Below, piece by piece: positions 17,219 through 25,671 of a stretch of 32,389 nt of DNA. Where the stretch lies: positions 1 through 32,389 of the forward strand of contig JANQRN010000285.1 of the NCBI GenBank assembly GCA_028284545.1. The letters are read 5' to 3'. Source of the stretch: Rhodothermales bacterium. Lineage in GTDB: Bacteria; Bacteroidota; Rhodothermia; Rhodothermales; JABDKH01. The notes under the pieces are model-generated. The model was not told the origin of the DNA. It did not search any database and was given only the letters and a program-made list of their open reading frames with translations. How positions within the stretch are numbered: position 1 is the first letter of the stretch; every line of letters starts with the position of its first letter. The position numbers and the translations under genes are program-made.

Positions 17219-18616
17219 CTACTGACCCGAAGTTGGATCTGCGTACGGCCGCGGTTTCATTCGTGTGGCACCGACCTGACCGTCGAACCTGCGAAGACTT
17301 TCGTCGATTTGCTGACGCGTCTGCTGCAAGAGCTCGCGGTTAAGTGGCCGGCGCATCCGCTCGTCGAGCGAATCCAGCACCTTGGCCTGCAGAACGATCA
17401 CGAGTTCCTTCTGCGAGACGGCGCGCTGGGTGCGACCAAAAACGTATCGCAAGCCCAGGAACCAACCTGGAAGATCCTTCAACACCGGTATGCCCCGACG
17501 TGAAATGGTCTCCTCTGTCGTGTAGAGGCCACCAATGACCGTCTGCTCGCCGTCGAGCAGGAGCACCTGCGTATTCGCCGTGCTGCGATCAATTTCGGGT
17601 CCTGCCGGCGTCGGGGTGCTTCCCGACTTCTCAACCTGCACTGCGAGGTGTATGAACTCGACGTCTGACTGACCACCGTCGTCTTCGGTCACCGTTTGTG
17701 TGATGAACGTCGGCACTACGTCAACGATGATACCCGTGGAGAAGAACTGCGTAATGGTGTTGCCGGCGAAGTCACGCACCTGGACTGGCACGTCAGCACC
17801 GATCTGCATTCGTCCCTCAATGCCACTCTGTACGGTTACGTGCGGGCTCGCTACCGTCTCGCCCACACCCTCGGTCTCGAGCAGTCTGAAGAACTGCGTC
17901 AAGTCTGAGAAGTCGATCCTTGACGGAGCAACTACGACGTCCTGAATGCTGCTGAAGATGTCGTTGGTTTTGAGGAAGAACTTCGGGCTGTTTTCACCAG
18001 CCGCACCGGTCCCGCCAGCACCGCCACCGCCGCCGCCGCCGGATCCACCCTGTCCTCTACCCCCACCTGCTTGCTGGTCGCCGAAGAACACGTTCCAGTC
18101 GATACCTGTGTCTCTCGCCATCGAGTGATCGATCTCAAAGAGCAGGGCGTTGATCTGGATCTCACGCGTCTCGTGCGTTGCGGGCAGAGATAACCCGGCG
18201 CCACCCTCACCCGCCGCCGTCACGACGCCGGTATTGGGATCGACCGTGGCTGCGGGCGCGACGATGAAGAACTGCTCGGTCTCAGAGAAGGTCAGACCGT
18301 TGTACTGCAAAACCAGTTCAAAAGCGTCGAAAAAGTGCATACTGGCAATTGAAACGCCAATAGGGCCCGTACGCGATTCGGGATCAACGATCTGCTTTCC
18401 GGTGACCCGTAGAAAAATCGGATCAACGAACTCGACGAACCTGTCAAACGGCGTCGAAGGCAGGAACGACACGAGTTGATCGGGCGGAATGAACGTCCGA
18501 ATCTGCCGTTGCGGAGGGTTCTGCGCCTGTGCAGTCTGCACCAGCGGCCCGAGGGCAATCACGGCAAGTGCAAGGCTGGTAAGTACGAACTTACCGGTGG
18601 GTTTGGGACATCTCAT
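17219..18616 (-). CDS. pilQ: Type IV pilus secretin (PilQ-like)
   Basis: 465 residues from ATG 18616, chosen because AGGAG sits 8 bases upstream and a good signal peptide follows (ending near AQA in front of QNPPQRQ). An ATG 13 codons upstream lacks such a site. The protein is the outer-membrane channel through which the pilus passes. The secretin domain covers the C-terminal half: VASPHVTVQSG, GADVPVQV, STGIIVDVVPTF, LLLDGEQTVIGGLY and the signature RRGIPVLKDLPGWFLGLRYVFG in its usual place near the C-terminus (two parts, hyphen-free in the protein). The N-terminal part is short, with room for about one secretin N-domain, and no AMIN-like domains are evident. A Gly-rich loop lies near residues 195-215. 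A C-terminal ~45-residue tail follows the secretin domain. It is the last gene of the pilT-pilMN-pilOP-pilQ unit. Confidence 0.93.
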   Translation of the reverse strand: MRCPKPTGKFVLTSLALAVIALGPLVQTAQAQNPPQRQIRTFIPPDQLVSFLPSTPFDRFVEFVDPIFLRVTGKQIVDPESRTGPIGVSIASMHFFDAFELVLQYNGLTFSETEQFFIVAPAATVDPNTGVVTAAGEGGAGLSLPATHETREIQINALLFEIDHSMARDTGIDWNVFFGDQQAGGGRGQGGSGGGGGGGAGGTGAAGENSPKFFLKTNDIFSSIQDVVVAPSRIDFSDLTQFFRLLETEGVGETVASPHVTVQSGIEGRMQIGADVPVQVRDFAGNTITQFFSTGIIVDVVPTFITQTVTEDDGGQSDVEFIHLAVQVEKSGSTPTPAGPEIDRSTANTQVLLLDGEQTVIGGLYTTEETISRRGIPVLKDLPGWFLGLRYVFGRTQRAVSQKELVIVLQAKVLDSLDERMRRPLNRELLQQTRQQIDESLRRFDGQVGATRMKPRPYADPTSGQ

Positions 18617-18624
18617 GGCGTTTA

Positions 18625-18629
18625 CTCCT
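18625..18629 (-). promoter_or_regulatory. Shine-Dalgarno site deciding the secretin start
   Basis: AGGAG on the minus strand, 8 bases before ATG 18616. It supports this start rather than the upstream in-frame ATG at 18655. Confidence 0.8.
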
Positions 18630-18658
18630 GCAACGCTCGGGTTATTGAATAGCATCGA

Positions 18659-19666
18659 TCAATTGGTGGGTTTGGCGGGCGCGAGTCGGGACGTACCAAA
18701 GGCCTGGCGATACGCTTCTCCCGTCTCCAGAGTCAGTTCGACCTCGTCAATGATTCCGCCTTTGTTCAGGCGGGCGATTACGAGACCTTCAGACGGGTTG
18801 ATGTAAGTAATCTCGCCGAGGTAGACCGGATCACCGACGCCGAGCTTCACGAAGTCGTCGCGATGCCGGAAGACGGCTTTTCCTTCCACAATGGAGAACA
18901 GGCTCGCCGACTCGACGTCAAGCAGGTCGTAGGTGTTCGGCGGAATCTGGTCAAGAATGAGCGGGAAGAACGGGTTCACCGCCGGACGTTCATCCGGTAG
19001 TACGTCGGCCGGTACCGGCGGAAGATCGAGATTGGCCGCTGAGGTAGGCAGCAAATCGTCTTCAGCTCCCAGGTCGTCTTCGCCGACAGGGGCGCTCAAT
19101 CCGTTCTTGCCGCCGAAGAATGCTTCAACGCGCATGGAGAACGAGACCATGACCTCCAATTTGTTGTTGCCAGTGACCTCGTCTTCAGCCATCAAGTCGA
19201 TGTTCTCGAGCTGCAGATCCTTGACGCGGTAGAAGTCCCGGCTGTTCTCAACTTCCCAAATGAACTTGTAGAGCGACGAGTAATAGCCTCGGCCGGTGAT
19301 CCGGAGCGAGTATGTGCTGTAGTCGCTCGTGCGATCCGTGCCTTCAACAACAACGTCGAAGTTCTTGAAGCCGGTACGCGAGCGCTGGTTGATGTAGTTG
19401 ATTACATCAGCTGAGTTGAGCTTCTGCGGAATGACCTTGTAGCGTGCACGCCATTTGGCAATTGCCTCCTCAGCGACACGTGCCGACGTGCCCTCTTCGG
19501 CCAGCAAGGAAGTGACCTCTGCCTGGCGAAGCCGCGCCAATTTTTCGGCTTCCTCAAGCTGCTCGAGTTCCTTGGGCTGATCGAAAATGGTGAGGTAGAC
19601 CCCCGCACCCGTGACGATAGCCGCAAGTAGGGCAAGTACGATAATGTTGTATCCCAGCGTTGACAT
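18659..19666 (-). CDS. PilO-PilP-like fusion, inner-membrane alignment protein
   Basis: 335 residues. One N-terminal transmembrane helix (about 5-27), a heptad-like coiled coil (about 32-60, rich in E, L, A), then a periplasmic alpha/beta domain to ~185 (contains VINYINQRSRTGFKNFDVVV and YSLRITGRGYYSSLYKFIWE) that fits PilO. An acidic, Pro-rich linker (about 190-240) leads to a C-terminal domain (about 250-330: LLDVESASLFSIVEGKAVF, VKLGVGDPVYLGEITYI, GLVIARLNKGGIIDEVEL) resembling the small beta domain of PilP, which binds the secretin. It would link the inner-membrane platform to PilQ, encoded 42 bases downstream. PilP is normally a separate lipoprotein; here no lipobox is needed because the domain is anchored by the PilO helix. 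PilO is well supported; PilP is my inference from position and pattern. Confidence 0.8.
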   Translation of the reverse strand: MSTLGYNIIVLALLAAIVTGAGVYLTIFDQPKELEQLEEAEKLARLRQAEVTSLLAEEGTSARVAEEAIAKWRARYKVIPQKLNSADVINYINQRSRTGFKNFDVVVEGTDRTSDYSTYSLRITGRGYYSSLYKFIWEVENSRDFYRVKDLQLENIDLMAEDEVTGNNKLEVMVSFSMRVEAFFGGKNGLSAPVGEDDLGAEDDLLPTSAANLDLPPVPADVLPDERPAVNPFFPLILDQIPPNTYDLLDVESASLFSIVEGKAVFRHRDDFVKLGVGDPVYLGEITYINPSEGLVIARLNKGGIIDEVELTLETGEAYRQAFGTSRLAPAKPTN

Positions 19667-19712
19667 ATCCTTTGTCGTTAAGACGTTTTCGCCGTGTGAT
19701 CGAGCCTTTGCG

Positions 19713-21557
19713 TCATTGTAGCACGGGAGCTCCCGCGGCCGCAGCTTCCTCTTCCGAGAGGATGCGAACCTGCTCGCGCAGATATCTGGCAGCCTCGGGG
19801 AGTGTATTCTGGATCGGCATCCGCATCACATAGGTATAGACCGGCCAGTCGCGGATTTCGGAGAACGTGACAGTCTCAATTTCGCTCTCTGTGCGACGCG
19901 CCAGTTCCACGATTCGGTCTCTCGACGTAGCGTTTCCGGATAGAATCAACTGACTGCCCTGCGGTCGCCAGTTGTCGATCCAAATGCCGCGTACCTCTGA
20001 TACCTCGCGAGATGCTGCTTCCAGTGAGCGACTCCAGATGTCGCTACCAACAAGCAGGGAATCGAGCACCTGCAGTGCACGCATATAGCCCGTCGTGACC
20101 TGGTTCAGACTGTCGACGCGTGCCTTCAGCACTGCCGGATCTGCGTTGGCGTACTCCGGTGCGTATTGGGCAATCTTCTGCCGGTGTTCGCGCTCCTTCG
20201 CCTCGTTCGTGAAGTAACGCGCAACCCAGAACAACGCCGAGGCGAAGATGAGTCCATATAACGCCATAACATGCCACGTGACGGGCAGTGACACCTTCCG
20301 ACGAAGTAGCTTCTTTGGAAGCAAGTTGATGTCGTCAAACGAACCCTGGTAGAGGTCGTCAGACGAAAGCCGGAGCGCAGCACCCGTCGCCAGCAGAAAC
20401 GAGGTACTGATCTCGTCGCCGGTTACGTCGCTAACGGTTGTGGGCACGTATTCGCGAAGCGACTCAACACGCGTGTCAGAGAAGAACATCCGGAAGCTCT
20501 CGACGATGGCTTCCTCGCGGTCTTCGCTCAGCAACAGAACGTGTTGCACGTCACCGATCCCATACTCGTCCTGGAGCAGCAGCACGCGGCTACAGATTGT
20601 TTCGGGCGCGTCATACGTGGTAATCGATCTAAGGCTCTCGTAGTGCAGGAGCTTATCGTCCTCCATGAAGACCACGAGGGTGTCTTCCAGACCGGCCCTT
20701 ACGACGAGCGTCTTTCTGACGTCGCCAGGAAAGAATCCGGGGGTACTTGATGGCTCGTCGTCAAGCTCCTGGTTTGCAAGATCAGACGTAACGAGGTAGT
20801 ACGCGGTGCGTGCAAGACCGAGATAGATCGAGATCTCGTTGTCCAGCAGCCTGGCGGCGGGCATTCGGGTACGCCGGCTGCGCATGGTCGTAAGCGTTCG
20901 CGCGACGGGGCCACCTTCGGCGCGCACTAGCGCCAGAAATCTGTCGTTGCCCGCTTCGGTCGGCGTCATCGGGACAAATCCTACGCTGTCACCGTCGACC
21001 TCTGTGCCAAGTTGTTCGGCGAGCTGCGCGATGAGCGCGGCCTGGCCCGTCTTCGGTTTCCGCTTCTTCTTCGCCTTGCCGTCATCCGCAGCATCGGTGG
21101 ACGGTGCTACTTCCCCGAGCCGAAGTTCTGTGGTGGTAACGTAGGCAGATGTTTCGCAGAAGGATACCAGCGGCTCGGCGTAACCCACGTCGGCGCACTC
21201 CTTCAGGATCTCGCGAAGCTCTTCTTCAAACCCGATGGCGGCGCCTTCCGACGTCGGCGCGACGATTCCGTCCACGGGATCCGCGTCGTTGGCCCCAAAC
21301 TCGGAGCTCAAGAACAGGTCGTTGTTGTTCGCGGACCCGAACTTGATGGTGAAGTCGGTACCGAGTCCCGAGTCTTCGTCATCCATCATGACACTCGGCG
21401 ACTCCGGCTGCGAAGCGGCACTTGGAGACGTGACCTGGCGCGAGAAGTAGCGGACTACCTCTGGACCTTTGTCGCTGTTGCGAACGAGTGCGGCGCTAAC
21501 CCCGCGGCCCGACGCCATAACGCCCAGGATGGCACCATTCGCTGCGTTCCGTTTCAT
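19713..21557 (-). CDS. PilM-PilN fusion protein of the pilus alignment subcomplex
   Basis: 614 residues. Residues 1 to ~400 are cytoplasmic and fit a divergent actin-like PilM: an ILGVMASGRGVSAALV start like a phosphate-binding strand-turn, DNEISIYLGL and LVVRAGLEDTLVVFMEDD in the middle, and SFLLATGAALRL at ~386-397 near the end of the fold. At 410-414 there is INLLP, the conserved PilN N-terminal motif that in classical systems docks into the PilM groove. A single transmembrane helix (about 428-446), a coiled coil (450-500) and a periplasmic PilN-like domain (505-590) follow. So the two partners are covalently joined. A Lys-rich insert lies near 161-169 and an acidic Ser-rich insert near 50-100. 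The neighbours pilT upstream and pilOP-like downstream agree with this role. Confidence 0.85.
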   Translation of the reverse strand: MKRNAANGAILGVMASGRGVSAALVRNSDKGPEVVRYFSRQVTSPSAASQPESPSVMMDDEDSGLGTDFTIKFGSANNNDLFLSSEFGANDADPVDGIVAPTSEGAAIGFEEELREILKECADVGYAEPLVSFCETSAYVTTTELRLGEVAPSTDAADDGKAKKKRKPKTGQAALIAQLAEQLGTEVDGDSVGFVPMTPTEAGNDRFLALVRAEGGPVARTLTTMRSRRTRMPAARLLDNEISIYLGLARTAYYLVTSDLANQELDDEPSSTPGFFPGDVRKTLVVRAGLEDTLVVFMEDDKLLHYESLRSITTYDAPETICSRVLLLQDEYGIGDVQHVLLLSEDREEAIVESFRMFFSDTRVESLREYVPTTVSDVTGDEISTSFLLATGAALRLSSDDLYQGSFDDINLLPKKLLRRKVSLPVTWHVMALYGLIFASALFWVARYFTNEAKEREHRQKIAQYAPEYANADPAVLKARVDSLNQVTTGYMRALQVLDSLLVGSDIWSRSLEAASREVSEVRGIWIDNWRPQGSQLILSGNATSRDRIVELARRTESEIETVTFSEIRDWPVYTYVMRMPIQNTLPEAARYLREQVRILSEEEAAAAGAPVLQ

Positions 21558-21586
21558 CTGGCTCGACTGTTTGTTGATTGCGTAGG

Positions 21587-22972
21587 CTAGCGAAGGAGCT
21601 GCTGCAGACGACGCTTCACGTTCGCGTAGTCCATCGCAGTTTCGACAGTGATCTGATTCAGGTGCACGAGACGCGCAAGGTCCTGCTCCAGTGTGATCTG
21701 TCCGTCACCTCCTCCTTCCCACATCATCTGGTAGATCTCGTTGACGTTGTCGTTCTTGATGGCTGCCCGCGACGAACTCGTCATCCACAGGACCTCTTTC
21801 GCCATCACGCGACCGCCGCCAACCTTCGGACAAAGCTTCTGTGACACCACACAGCGCAGAACGTCTGCCAGGCGGTTCCTGACGCGCTCCTGCTCTGATG
21901 GCGGGTATTCGGCGATGATTCGGGCGATACTCTCAACGGCTGACGACGTGTGCAGCGTGGAGAACACTTTGTGGCCCGAGTCGGTGATTTCAAGTGCTGC
22001 CGAAATCGTCTCTGGATCGCGAAGCTCCCCGATCACAACGATGTCAGGGTCCTGGCGAAGCGCCTGGACAATTCCGTCTTTGAATGACGGCGTATCTCGC
22101 CCAACTTCGCGATGCCTCACGATGCACTTCTTCGAAACGTGCATGTATTCGATCGGCTTCGCGACGATCACGATGTGACCCGCAAAGTCCATGTTGTTCG
22201 CGTCGACGACGGCGTCCAGCGTGGTACTCTTACCGGAGCCGGTTACACCCGTAACGAGTACGAGGCCATCGCGCTCGTGTCGGAACATGAGTCCCCGCTC
22301 CACGCGCGGACCAAAACCGAGTCCCTTGAGCGGGCGAACTTCGTCAGCGATGGCGCGCATGTTGAGCGCGAGCTGATCGTAGTCGAAGTAGATCGTACAG
22401 CGGAATCGGCGGTCCCGGCCGTCATGTCCGGGGACCGGGAGCGAATAGGAGATGTCAGCTGCGCGCCAGCTCAGCAGGCCGTCGACGTACACCTCCGACA
22501 GCAAGTTGGCGATCAGCACGTTCGTTTCATCAACCGTGTAGCCACCAAGTCCTTCGTCGGGCTTCTTGTCGCCGTCAACGCGAAGCCAGATCCGCTCATT
22601 GGCAGAAGTGCCGCCGAAGTCGATGTCGGACGCGCCCACTTCGAGCATCCTGCGCAGGAAGAGTTCGACGTGGAGTCGCAGAGCCGTACGGGCCTTGTCG
22701 GGCAGCGCGAACGTCTGCTCCACAACGTAGCGAATCCGCTCCTCGCCCTGGAGCGAATACGGGATATCCTCAACCAGCTGCTTGCAAACCTCAGGCAGCG
22801 GCGGGATCAACATTGACTTGATTTCCCGAGGCCCCCGGTCAGCAGCAGGCAGATCAGGAAGCACCGCGTCTGCCGGCGGTTGCGGCACCGAAGCCGAAGC
22901 GGCCTCTTTGGCAGCCTTTACCCGCGACTCAGCCGCCTGGCGGGCCAGCATTTCACGAAGCGAACTTGACAT
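21587..22972 (-). CDS. pilT: Type IV pilus retraction ATPase (PilT-like)
   Basis: 461 residues, about 100 more than usual PilT because of an Ala/Pro-rich N-terminal extension (1-55). The ASDIDF motif (114-119) is PilT-like. Walker A is GVTGSGKS (242-249), Walker B is IVVIGELRDPET (311-322), and the His box is HKVFSTLHTSS (334-344). The C-terminal part ends in the typical IKNDNVNEIYQMMWEGGGDG and LARLVHLNQITVETAMDYA elements. The Asp box reads AKPIEY (271-276) where EDPIEF is expected. No tetra-cysteine zinc site is present, which distinguishes it from PilB. It is the first gene of the second pilus unit, downstream of two terminators. PilU is an alternative name. Confidence 0.93.
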   Translation of the reverse strand: MSSSLREMLARQAAESRVKAAKEAASASVPQPPADAVLPDLPAADRGPREIKSMLIPPLPEVCKQLVEDIPYSLQGEERIRYVVEQTFALPDKARTALRLHVELFLRRMLEVGASDIDFGGTSANERIWLRVDGDKKPDEGLGGYTVDETNVLIANLLSEVYVDGLLSWRAADISYSLPVPGHDGRDRRFRCTIYFDYDQLALNMRAIADEVRPLKGLGFGPRVERGLMFRHERDGLVLVTGVTGSGKSTTLDAVVDANNMDFAGHIVIVAKPIEYMHVSKKCIVRHREVGRDTPSFKDGIVQALRQDPDIVVIGELRDPETISAALEITDSGHKVFSTLHTSSAVESIARIIAEYPPSEQERVRNRLADVLRCVVSQKLCPKVGGGRVMAKEVLWMTSSSRAAIKNDNVNEIYQMMWEGGGDGQITLEQDLARLVHLNQITVETAMDYANVKRRLQQLLR

Positions 22973-23095
22973 ACGTATCGGTGTTTCCTGGGGTTATCGG
23001 TACTTCCGCGACACATTTGTGCGGCGAAAGTCAATGGTCGTATCGACCGCTCCAATGACCCCTTAACTGCTGGCGGGTAGTCACTTCCGATACGG

Positions 23096-23127
23096 AAAAA
23101 GGGCGCCTCGCAAGTGCGAAGCGCCCT
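23096..23127 (-). terminator. Rho-independent terminator (second of two)
   Basis: Inverted repeat AGGGCGCxTCGCA / TGCGAxGCGCCCT (one mismatch) at about 23101-23127, followed on the minus strand by five T (23100-23096). It is the downstream member of a tandem pair closing the transcript of the minor-pilin genes. Confidence 0.85.
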
Positions 23128-23170
23128 ATTCGGGTCGCAGGCATCACCTTTCCGATTCGACCCAGATAAC

Positions 23171-23208
23171 AAAAGAGGGTGCCCCGCCAAAACGGAGCAC
23201 CCTCTTTC
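23171..23208 (-). terminator. Rho-independent terminator (first of two)
   Basis: Inverted repeat AAAGAGGGTGCxCCG / CGGxGCACCCTCTTT with a short loop, followed on the minus strand by TTTT and another TT. It lies about 30 bases after the stop of the large minor-pilin-like gene and separates the assembly/pilin unit from the pilT-pilQ unit. The 120 bases between the second terminator and pilT presumably hold the pilT promoter; I see no convincing hexamers there. Confidence 0.88.
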
Positions 23209-23237
23209 GAAACGAATGGACTTTTTGAAGCGCGATT

Positions 23238-24914
23238 CTAGTCGACAACCGTGTCCTTTTGCGAGGCAACAACAACCTTCGTCGCGTTGCGAATCGTGCC
23301 AAGTTGCTTACCGAGCTTCGCAATCGCTTCACCCGAGTAGTAGAGACCCGCGTTGCCACCGATGTCCATGCTGATGTTGCCTGTTACGGAAGGATCAGTG
23401 ACGCAGCTACCTTCGGCAGCTGAAAGCGTCACGACGACGACGAGGTCCTGCATGTCGAACGCGCTCGAACCCGTGTCGGTCGTTCCCAATTCGAACAGGT
23501 AGATCACCTGGTTTTCAGCGAGGCTGACTTTGCCGTCTGCACCGATGTACTCACCGATGTACTCCTCTACAGATGACTGGTCCAGGTAACCAGAAACAGA
23601 CGGGACTTCGTCCCCGTCACGGAGCACCTGCAGCTGACCGCCACCGGTCTCCGAATTCTGCTCCATCGCGATCTGCCAATCTGAGTTCAGGTCACCGCTT
23701 ACGAGCGTGTCGACCTTCGACCAGGACCGTGAGCTGATCGTCAACGGCGTTCCGGCAGGCAACGAGTCTGGCACAGACCAGTCGTAGGTGAGGCCGGTGT
23801 TAAGGTTACCATCCAGCGCAAGATCCCAATCGCCCCACGGCTCGCTCTCGTCGTTACCGATGTGCAGCTTAGCCGTGACAGGCATGTCATACTCGCCACC
23901 CGCGCTAATCGCGGCGCCGAGAACATCAAACTGAGCTTTGTAGTCGATCTGCGGTACGACGTCGTTTCCGTCGATGTCAAAGGGGACAACGGAGCACGAT
24001 GATTCAGTCGACATCGGCACTGCCTCGTAGGCGACTACCGCACCGTAGATCTTGGCGTTTCCGCTGATATTCACATCAACAGTGGCAACAGCCGCTTTGC
24101 GGATCATCACAACGCCTTCCCACATGAAGTTGCCGTTCACGATGAAGTCGCCGTCCTCAACGACCAGAAGGCCGGCACCTGAGAACGAACCCGTCGGAGC
24201 GAAGTCGCCGGCTACGTGAACGATTGCAGGCTCTGCATACGTGCCGTAGCTGCCGAGGAAGGGAGCCGCAGCGTGGATAACCTGCGCATGTCCCGCCGCC
24301 TCTGCGTAGAGCGACTCAAACCAGGCGATGTCGGCACCACTGACGATGCTGCCTTCTCCGCCTTCACCCGTAATCTGGCTGTCGCCGAGCTGCGCGGCAA
24401 CGTCATTGACCTGGTCGCCAGACGTAACCATGATGCCGTGAGCGGGCTTCAGGAATCCGCCACCGCCACCACGGGATGGCATCCGGACGTCTTCACCGGA
24501 GATTTCAAAGCCACCACCGTCGCCACCAACCGTGATCGTCGGACCGCTGACCACCAGCGTTGCCGGAATTGGCGCCTCAAAGATCACGTTGGAGTTAATG
24601 GTGTGAATTGCCTCACCAACCTTTCCGGTTGATGTGATCTCCATGTCACCGTACATGACCTCCGAAATCGCGAGGTCATACTCGCCCCCAGCGACTTCGA
24701 CGTCGTCCCAGCTCGATCGAACGGCAGATAGATCCTTTTTAGTTTCGCTAAGCCCGCGATCGAGGCCCGATCGCGCGACGTCGCGCGCGAGTACAGCGTA
24801 CTCGTACTCGCCTGTGGTTTCGCTCGTGGCAATCCTCGTCTGCTGGCTCGAGAAGAGCACAGTGCCTAGACCAAGGATGGCGGCGATTGCGATTAGAAGT
24901 GTTGCGCGGCCCAT
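23238..24914 (-). CDS. Large minor-pilin-like protein (PilX-type N-terminus)
   Basis: 558 residues. A hydrophobic helix at about 3-23 starts almost at the N-terminus (MGRATLLIAIAAILGLG), followed by a helix ending VARSGLDRGLSE, the pattern of PilX N-terminal domains. The remaining ~500 residues are secreted, Gly/Asp/Val-rich and beta-like. They include a glycine-rich stretch near 125-155 and a repeat-like strand region (VHVAGDFAPTGSFSGAG, VVEDGDFIVNGNFMWEG, NISGNAKIYGAVV), which recall DUF7305-like or polymeric beta-helix rungs seen in large pilus-associated proteins. At least two Cys in separate places could form a disulfide. Likely a pilus-tip or adhesin-like component. No classical leader with G and Glu5 is present. 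It is the last gene before the tandem terminators. Confidence 0.72.
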   Translation of the reverse strand: MGRATLLIAIAAILGLGTVLFSSQQTRIATSETTGEYEYAVLARDVARSGLDRGLSETKKDLSAVRSSWDDVEVAGGEYDLAISEVMYGDMEITSTGKVGEAIHTINSNVIFEAPIPATLVVSGPTITVGGDGGGFEISGEDVRMPSRGGGGGFLKPAHGIMVTSGDQVNDVAAQLGDSQITGEGGEGSIVSGADIAWFESLYAEAAGHAQVIHAAAPFLGSYGTYAEPAIVHVAGDFAPTGSFSGAGLLVVEDGDFIVNGNFMWEGVVMIRKAAVATVDVNISGNAKIYGAVVAYEAVPMSTESSCSVVPFDIDGNDVVPQIDYKAQFDVLGAAISAGGEYDMPVTAKLHIGNDESEPWGDWDLALDGNLNTGLTYDWSVPDSLPAGTPLTISSRSWSKVDTLVSGDLNSDWQIAMEQNSETGGGQLQVLRDGDEVPSVSGYLDQSSVEEYIGEYIGADGKVSLAENQVIYLFELGTTDTGSSAFDMQDLVVVVTLSAAEGSCVTDPSVTGNISMDIGGNAGLYYSGEAIAKLGKQLGTIRNATKVVVASQKDTVVD

Positions 24915-24970
24915 GTGTTGTTACCCTGCGATTTCCTTCGTGAAGAGAAGTGCTGCTTTGATGTGTTGTG

Positions 24971-25600
24971 TTATCCCTGGTAGCCCTGGAAGCTGAGTCC
25001 AGCTGGCGCCAGCGTTATGCCCCAGCGAAGCTGATTCGCCACGCGGTGCGCGCCGTCCTGCGACATCGTGTTCGCGCCAACGGCGTTCGACATCCTGATC
25101 CGGAGTTTTCGTGTCTCCGGCAGCGTCGTGTGAATGTCGTTTTCGTCCAACGTGTCGATTTCGAAAGCGACAAGCGAGTTGGTGCTGCCACCAGCGGCGC
25201 TCCAACCTGCGCCTGCGTTTTCGAACCGCTGAACCGTGAATGCCGGTACCGCTGACCCGTCGACAACGAGCGAGTCAGTCTGCGTTGCTACGTAGCGAAT
25301 CTCACCACGCGTACCCGCTGACGTGAGTCCCCAGAACTGAAACAGCGTTGTCACCTCAGTGCTGTCGTAGTCAACGTTTGTGTATGCCGTAATGACGTCG
25401 TTACCGGGGGTGTTGCGATACCCGGCGTTCGACAAGTCTCGCTCCAGAGTCTCTGCGAAACTGAGCGTGGCCTTCTTGGCCTGGTAGAAGAGCGTGTCTT
25501 CAACGCTGTTGTTCTGAACTCGCATCTGCAGCGTGAAGATCATCATGAAGAGCACGGCTGCAACAATCGTCGCTGTCAGTTTGTCGAAAATGAAAATCAT
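24971..25600 (-). CDS. Minor-pilin-like protein
   Basis: 209 residues with a hydrophobic helix at about 8-25 (TATIVAAVLFMMIFTLQM) just after a short charged-containing start (MIFIFDK), then a polar helix (VEDTLFYQAKKATLSFAETLERDLSNAGY) whose ending resembles PilW/GspJ-type minor pilins, where a helix runs into an ERDL..AGY motif. The globular part is beta-rich. No GFxxxE cleavage motif is visible. It lies 56 bases upstream of the large PilX-like gene and 71 bases after the preceding pilin-like gene. Role as a pilus-priming or adaptor subunit is inferred from position and fold. Confidence 0.7.
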   Translation of the reverse strand: MIFIFDKLTATIVAAVLFMMIFTLQMRVQNNSVEDTLFYQAKKATLSFAETLERDLSNAGYRNTPGNDVITAYTNVDYDSTEVTTLFQFWGLTSAGTRGEIRYVATQTDSLVVDGSAVPAFTVQRFENAGAGWSAAGGSTNSLVAFEIDTLDENDIHTTLPETRKLRIRMSNAVGANTMSQDGAHRVANQLRWGITLAPAGLSFQGYQG

Positions 25601-25638
25601 CTTTCAGGCCGGCGTTTGAGTCTTTTGCTTTCTTCGTG

Positions 25639-25664
25639 CTTGCCCGGGCGTCAGCCCGCGCAAG
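25639..25664 (-). repeat. Intergenic stem-loop between two minor-pilin-like genes
   Basis: Arms CTTGCCCGGGC and GCCCGCGCAAG (11 bases, one mismatch) around a 4-base loop. There is no T-tract on either side, so it is more likely an RNA stability or processing element than a terminator. Confidence 0.55.
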
Positions 25665-25671
25665 TGCGTGC

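Noticed and set aside
18617-18655. Upstream start for the secretin gene
   Set aside because: It would place 13 extra residues before the signal peptide and lacks the AGGAG site that precedes ATG 18616.
22112-22816. 234-codon plus-strand open frame opposite pilT
   Set aside because: Antisense to the Walker and N-terminal regions of a well-identified ATPase; no start signal or family pattern.
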